This document shows positions 60,085 to 64,000 of a stretch of DNA of 64,000 nt, one piece after another. The notes below the pieces were generated by a model that saw only the letters and a program-made list of their open reading frames with translations, ran no database searches and was not told the origin of the DNA. The position numbers were made by a program, and so were the translations under genes. The DNA lies in the NCBI GenBank assembly GCA_016124935.1, contig WGMS01000001.1:1-64000 (forward strand), given 5' to 3'. Each line of letters begins with the position of its first letter. Within the stretch, counting starts at the first letter, position 1. This stretch comes from a bacterium (GTDB taxonomy: Bacteria > Cyanobacteriota > Vampirovibrionia > Obscuribacterales > Obscuribacteraceae).

Positions 60085-61137
60085 ATGGAGAGAAAAGAAA
60101 AAATAAATCGAATCTGGAGTGAGTTCTCTGAATTATTTCCAGATTCCAATTCTCTATTAAAGACTCTTTGTTGCGGGTCAAAAAAGAATTTCGAATGCTC
60201 TCAGTGTCGGAGTACCAGAGTGGAGATCTCAAAAGAAGGAGGGCGCTGTCTGAAGTGCCTAGATTGCAGATCAAAAACCTGGATTACATCCTCCACCTTC
60301 TTCAAGGGTATCAAAAAACCATTGCCTTACCTGGCTTTGATCTACTTCCTGGAATCTGGCATCGCCTTGAACTCAGTTGAATTGTCCATTTTGTCTGGTG
60401 TCACTCAATCGAGTGCATGGGAGATTATCAAAAAATTTTCTCTTGTTGCGAATGCCTGCCTATCTGATGAAGGTGAGCGCATTCCCATTCAACGCATATA
60501 CAGAGCCATTTACAAAAGAAGCAGGAAAACTCCCCGTGATTGTAGTCCGGCCCAGGAGGTAAACCAAGAGGCCGAAGCGGCAGCAAGTAGCACAGCCATT
60601 TCGATTTCGATGCTCGAATCCTCTAGTGAGCCGCAACTAGATCAGTATTCACTTAAGAGCGAGCTTGCAGAACATGACAGAGCCATATTTGAAGCAATCG
60701 GCCAGTCTCCAATCCATGCCGACGATCTGTGTTCCAAATTAAAATTGGGACCGGCAAAGATTCTGCCGTCCCTGACCATACTGGAACTGGATGGACTGAT
60801 CGAATCAGTGGCAGGGAATCGCTATATACGCAAACTGACAAATCCTATCTCGGAGCCGCCCAGCAGCAAATCGATCTCTCAATACGCATGCACGATGATC
60901 GAGGCGCTTATCGAATTCGCCTGTTCTACGTATAAAGGAATCAGCAAAAAGTATTCCCAGTTATATGTCGCTCTTATGTGGATGACTGAAGAAGGCGAAA
61001 GGCGAGGATGGAAAGCGATTCTTGAACGGTGCCGCAAGTTTACTCACTTCAACAAGAAAAGCATCGCGAGATTTGTCACCGGATCTAATCTGGTGCTACC
61101 TCTACCACGAAAACACGATGCTGAGCTTACTGCTTAA
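60085..61137 (+). CDS. Transposase-derived zinc ribbon/HTH protein with DprA-type winged helix
   Basis: The ATG at 60085 has GAGG 8 nt before it; the frame is open from 60064. Residues about 30-65 form a zinc ribbon (FECSQCRSTRV, CLKCLDCRSKTW) followed by a HTH-like segment (LNSVELSILSGVTQSSAWEII), as in IS1595-type transposase N-termini. No DDE catalytic domain follows. Instead there is a Ser/Ala linker, then a winged helix like the DprA C-terminus (FEAIGQSPIHADDLCSKLKL, LTILELDGLIESVAGNRYIR), then YKGISKKYSQLYVAL, which recalls a transposase tail. It looks like a domesticated DNA-binding protein. Its end overlaps ddl by 11 bp, convergently. Confidence 0.65.
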   Translation: MERKEKINRIWSEFSELFPDSNSLLKTLCCGSKKNFECSQCRSTRVEISKEGGRCLKCLDCRSKTWITSSTFFKGIKKPLPYLALIYFLESGIALNSVELSILSGVTQSSAWEIIKKFSLVANACLSDEGERIPIQRIYRAIYKRSRKTPRDCSPAQEVNQEAEAAASSTAISISMLESSSEPQLDQYSLKSELAEHDRAIFEAIGQSPIHADDLCSKLKLGPAKILPSLTILELDGLIESVAGNRYIRKLTNPISEPPSSKSISQYACTMIEALIEFACSTYKGISKKYSQLYVALMWMTEEGERRGWKAILERCRKFTHFNKKSIARFVTGSNLVLPLPRKHDAELTA

Positions 61138-62365
61138 ACAAAGCCTTGAATCCGATCTTTCTCTCCAGCGCCCTCTTCGTGCGACACCGCAACTCGGCCC
61201 TTCCAATAATGTGGCTGATCATGTCGGTATATAGCACCACCGGATCAGACTTAGCCCAGAGATAGTACGCCATAGAACCAGGCAAAGTGTTGATCTCGTT
61301 GAAATAGAGTTGATCGCCTTTCAAATCGAGCATCAAGTCTATCCGAGCCGTACCAGAGCAGCCAAGCAACTTGAATATCTTCAACCCAAATTCCCTGGCA
61401 AGCTCTTTATACTTAGGATCGAGATCGGCGGGATCTATTATTCGAGTCAAACCAGCCATTCCCTGAGAAAGAGAGCCTGATTTCTTCCCGCCTCCACGAA
61501 TGTACTTATCCTCGTAAGTTAGCTCTCCGCCTTCTTCCGCCACCGGGATCTCCACCACCGATGCCCGGGGAGCCGGACCATCTCCTTCCATTACAGAGAT
61601 GTTGATCTCCATTTTCTCATCCAGGCACGGCTCCACAATCAGGGCTGAATCGTATTTGAAAGCCTCGATTATGGCAGCATCCAACTCCCCATCATTGCGA
61701 GCCTTACCCAATCCAATCGATGACCCCAGACTAGCCGGCTTCAAAAACAAAGGAAAAGACTCCAGGCCCGGAGTGGAGAGAATACGCTCCTTCACGGCTT
61801 TCAGGCCGCCCCCGCTAGCAGGGTCCATCTCCTCTTTGTCTATCAGCACCGCCGGCAATACCGGAATGTCATGACTCTTCAAAAACATCTTACAGTGATA
61901 TTTATTCATTCCCATCGAAGCCGAGAGCACATTGCAGCCTACGTAGGCAACATCAGCCATTTCAAAGAGACCCTGTACGCAGCCATCTTCCCCATAAGAC
62001 CCATGGAATGCAGGTATATAAACATCGACCGGGATCAAATCCGGCTCCCTGGCGCCAAAGATCTCCGGCATCAATCCCTTCTTCTTTTCAGAAAGGACCG
62101 ACAATCCGCCCTTTCCGGGGATGGGCATCAATACGACCTCTTTCAATGACGAGAGACAACCTGGCAGACCTTTGTAGAAATCACGCCGCAAAAGCTCGTT
62201 TCCGGTATACCAGCGCCCATCGGTAGTTATATAAACCGGCACCGGTTCTAGAGAGACCGTATCCATTGCCTCGATCAGCTGCAATCCGGTAATGATCGAG
62301 ATTTCATGCTCCACCGACCTGCCACCGAAAAGCACCGCTATTCGCTTTCTTTCACTATTCGTCAT
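61127..62365 (-). CDS. ddl: D-alanine--D-alanine ligase family protein
   Basis: A 412-aa ATP-grasp ligase: VLFGGRSVEHEISIITG, PAFHGSYGEDGCVQGLFEMADVAYVG, FPLFLKPASLGSSIGLGKA, GCSGTARIDLMLD, YFNEINTLPGSMAYYLW. It joins two D-Ala for the peptidoglycan stem. At 412 residues it is longer than E. coli DdlB (about 306), with an insertion around residues 40-100 and an EKMEINISVMEG strand in place of the usual REIECAV. A variant second substrate is therefore possible. The gene starts 2 bp after murF, making a tight murF-ddl pair. Confidence 0.88.
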   Translation of the reverse strand: MTNSERKRIAVLFGGRSVEHEISIITGLQLIEAMDTVSLEPVPVYITTDGRWYTGNELLRRDFYKGLPGCLSSLKEVVLMPIPGKGGLSVLSEKKKGLMPEIFGAREPDLIPVDVYIPAFHGSYGEDGCVQGLFEMADVAYVGCNVLSASMGMNKYHCKMFLKSHDIPVLPAVLIDKEEMDPASGGGLKAVKERILSTPGLESFPLFLKPASLGSSIGLGKARNDGELDAAIIEAFKYDSALIVEPCLDEKMEINISVMEGDGPAPRASVVEIPVAEEGGELTYEDKYIRGGGKKSGSLSQGMAGLTRIIDPADLDPKYKELAREFGLKIFKLLGCSGTARIDLMLDLKGDQLYFNEINTLPGSMAYYLWAKSDPVVLYTDMISHIIGRAELRCRTKRALERKIGFKALFKQ

Positions 62366-62367
62366 AA

Positions 62368-64000
62368 TCAGAACTTGACCACCCCTTCATAGAGATCCGG
62401 CAGATCATTCTCGATCAGCACCACATCACCGGACCGACAATACTCTGTAGCGAGGAAATAGAGCGCCTCTTTCATCTCGCTAAAGCGCCGATATCCATCC
62501 TCGGCCAGACCACCTTCCTTCAACCCTTCCAGGAGAGCTTCGCTGTTAGTATCGCCTATGACGAGTACGAAATCACATACCGAAGCGGCGTTTCTAGCAC
62601 ACTCTTTATTCTCTTTGAATTGCATCTCTCCCAATTCGATCATGCCAGGAGTGACCAGGATCTTTCTTCCCCCGGGGATCTGAGCGAGAACCTCCAGCGC
62701 AGCACCGAATCCTACCGGGTTTGAATTATAAGCGTCATTCAATCGAATGATGTTGCCATCTTGCGGTGGGGTCCCGTTTGTATGAGCAAGGATTCCTATA
62801 TGACCTCTCTGCAACTCCAGCCGATTGGGCTCCGGCTTGGCGTTACGAATTACTGCCAACGCCACCTCCGGCGGAACCCCGACCGCACAAGCCATGGTGA
62901 ATGCACCCAGAACATTCTCCAGCATCGGTCGACCTAACAATCTGGTGAAGCCTTCGTGCACTTCTCCTCTGAAAGAGACTTTGAAGCTGGTTCCCTCTTC
63001 ACCATAATTGATATCGAACATACGAGCATCGAGTTCAGAGCTATCCGAATCCAGTCCGTAAAGAAGGGTCGTCTTCTTAGGAAACTCCCGGGCCATCTTT
63101 CTGGTATAGGCATTGTCGCCATTTACCACCAGAACGCCGTCTTCCGGAATGGCCTGAGCCAACTCCGATTTCGCCCGATAAATTGTCTCCTGACTGCCGA
63201 ATCTCTCCAAGTGAGCCAATCCCACCGTGGTCACTATTCCACAACGCGGAGGGGTCAAAGAACACATCCGCTTGATCGAACCTTCATAATAAGCACCCAT
63301 TTCGATAACGGCGAATTTATGCTCCGGCTTCATCTCCTCGCGAATCTTGCGGGTCACCCCCATATAGGTGTTGACACTACCTGGAGTGGAGAAAGTAGGA
63401 TAGACGGCACCGATAATATCTTTCAACAAGATCTTGGTACTTGTCTTTCCATAACTGCCGGTGATACCGATAACGGTCGGATCGATCTCTTTCAGCACAG
63501 CTCTTGCCTGGTTGGCGAAATTCTCCTGCAGAGACTTCTCATAAGGATCAAGAGCGGCATTACTGGCGAGCAGCCACAAAGGTGTCGACTGTAGCAACAG
63601 AATCTGAATAACAAGGATGGCGACAAGAAAATTCGTTTCCACACCGCCCGCTCCATAATAGGCCAGCACTGTAAGGACAGCATAAGCGACAATATAAAAC
63701 ATCGTTGCCAGCCGATGGATGCGCTTCACCCGATCGGTCATTTTCAAGGTTAACTTACCGGCTTTCAAAGGATCTTCTTCGGCAAAGACCAGAAAGAGTA
63801 ATATCCCTTCGATGATGATTACCAACAGAAGCATAAGCCAGTCTTTGAAGAAGAAAGCCGCCAGAAGCGGTATCAAGACCAGCGGACTGGCAACCTTGTC
63901 CCAGGCTCTATTTTCCAGATACCAGTTCAAGAACCTGCCGTTCTCATATTCCTCTTGCTGAAAGTACTGGAGATAGCGCAGGTTGCGCTTCCGAAAAACC
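62368..64000 (-). CDS. murF: MurF-like ligase with N-terminal membrane region (5' end beyond window)
   Basis: The frame stays open to the window edge, and the residues before the first possible start (TTG 63930) read as protein (RYLQYFQQEEYENGRF), so the gene is cut by the window. About four membrane helices come first. The Mur ligase core follows: VIGITGSYGKTSTKILLKDII (P-loop), FAVIEMGAYYEGSI, TTVGLAHLERFG, VVNGDNAYTRKMA, RPMLENVLGAFTMAC, NRLELQRG and LNDAYNSNPVGFGAAL. MurF adds D-Ala-D-Ala to the UDP-MurNAc-tripeptide; the usual soluble N-terminal substrate domain seems replaced by membrane helices. Confidence 0.85.
   Translation of the reverse strand, partial: VFRKRNLRYLQYFQQEEYENGRFLNWYLENRAWDKVASPLVLIPLLAAFFFKDWLMLLLVIIIEGILLFLVFAEEDPLKAGKLTLKMTDRVKRIHRLATMFYIVAYAVLTVLAYYGAGGVETNFLVAILVIQILLLQSTPLWLLASNAALDPYEKSLQENFANQARAVLKEIDPTVIGITGSYGKTSTKILLKDIIGAVYPTFSTPGSVNTYMGVTRKIREEMKPEHKFAVIEMGAYYEGSIKRMCSLTPPRCGIVTTVGLAHLERFGSQETIYRAKSELAQAIPEDGVLVVNGDNAYTRKMAREFPKKTTLLYGLDSDSSELDARMFDINYGEEGTSFKVSFRGEVHEGFTRLLGRPMLENVLGAFTMACAVGVPPEVALAVIRNAKPEPNRLELQRGHIGILAHTNGTPPQDGNIIRLNDAYNSNPVGFGAALEVLAQIPGGRKILVTPGMIELGEMQFKENKECARNAASVCDFVLVIGDTNSEALLEGLKEGGLAEDGYRRFSEMKEALYFLATEYCRSGDVVLIENDLPDLYEGVVKF

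Noticed and set aside
62956-63594. 212-aa plus-strand open frame
   Set aside because: Antisense to the MurF-like gene with clear Mur ligase motifs on the other strand.
1-64000. tRNA, rRNA, CRISPR array or complete insertion sequence
   Set aside because: The intergenic regions were read for cloverleaf-like folds, regularly spaced repeats and transposase genes with terminal repeats; none was convincing.

Overview
The window (about 50% GC, densely coded on both strands) looks like a chromosome segment from an aerobically respiring, non-photosynthetic bacterium near the cyanobacterial line. My best guess is Candidatus Obscuribacter or a relative (Vampirovibrionia/Melainabacteria). This is an inference from a DUF4330 protein and an IctB-like membrane protein joined by a TAATG overlap, a cbb3-type oxidase without photosystem genes, a caspase-fold/TonB protein, and many TPR, GAF/HD-GYP and PilZ proteins. 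No rRNA, tRNA, CRISPR array or intact mobile element was seen.

Layout. 1-10.3 kb: a TauE-type transporter, a heptose-kinase-like protein, the DUF4330/IctB-like pair, a 711-aa TadG-like surface protein behind a good sigma70 promoter, and two exported proteins. 10.6-21.3 kb: a 14-gene minus-strand cluster that appears to encode a complete quinol-to-oxygen chain. It holds CcoN, a CcoO with an extra cytochrome c domain, CcoS, a diheme lipoprotein cytochrome c, a Rieske protein, two unlike cytochromes b, an MvhD-like iron-sulfur protein and four small membrane proteins. 21.6-37.2 kb: housekeeping and metabolism (pth, gcvPA, lepB, GAF/HD-GYP, MscS, a degenerate RNase J paralog, acyl-CoA synthetase, Ca/Na exchanger, methylmalonyl-CoA mutase, hutU). 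37.2-38.4 kb: a thioredoxin-like gene interrupted by one in-frame TGA, a selenoprotein candidate. 38.7-52 kb: lysC, TPR proteins, lipM-like and deoA-like genes, mqnA, a Ser/Thr kinase, a GT-C glycosyltransferase, uppP, PilZ and rsmI. 52-56.8 kb: a more AT-rich accessory stretch with an orphan adenine methyltransferase, a pseudo-caspase/TonB fusion and an orphan acidic protein. 56.8-64 kb: a candidate small RNA divergent from rpsT, then murC-murB, a transposase-derived DNA-binding protein beside a 48-bp palindrome, and ddl-murF, with murF running off the window.

Most notable: (i) one cytochrome b lacks both ligands of one heme, while its partner is diheme and carries two [4Fe-4S] ferredoxin domains, next to an MvhD-like protein; (ii) the TGA in the thioredoxin-like gene sits at the expected catalytic position and is followed by a hairpin fitting a bacterial SECIS element; (iii) there are inactive-looking RNase J and caspase homologs; (iv) a roughly 98-nt RNA has its own promoter and terminator. 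All assignments come from reading the sequence; no database search was run.
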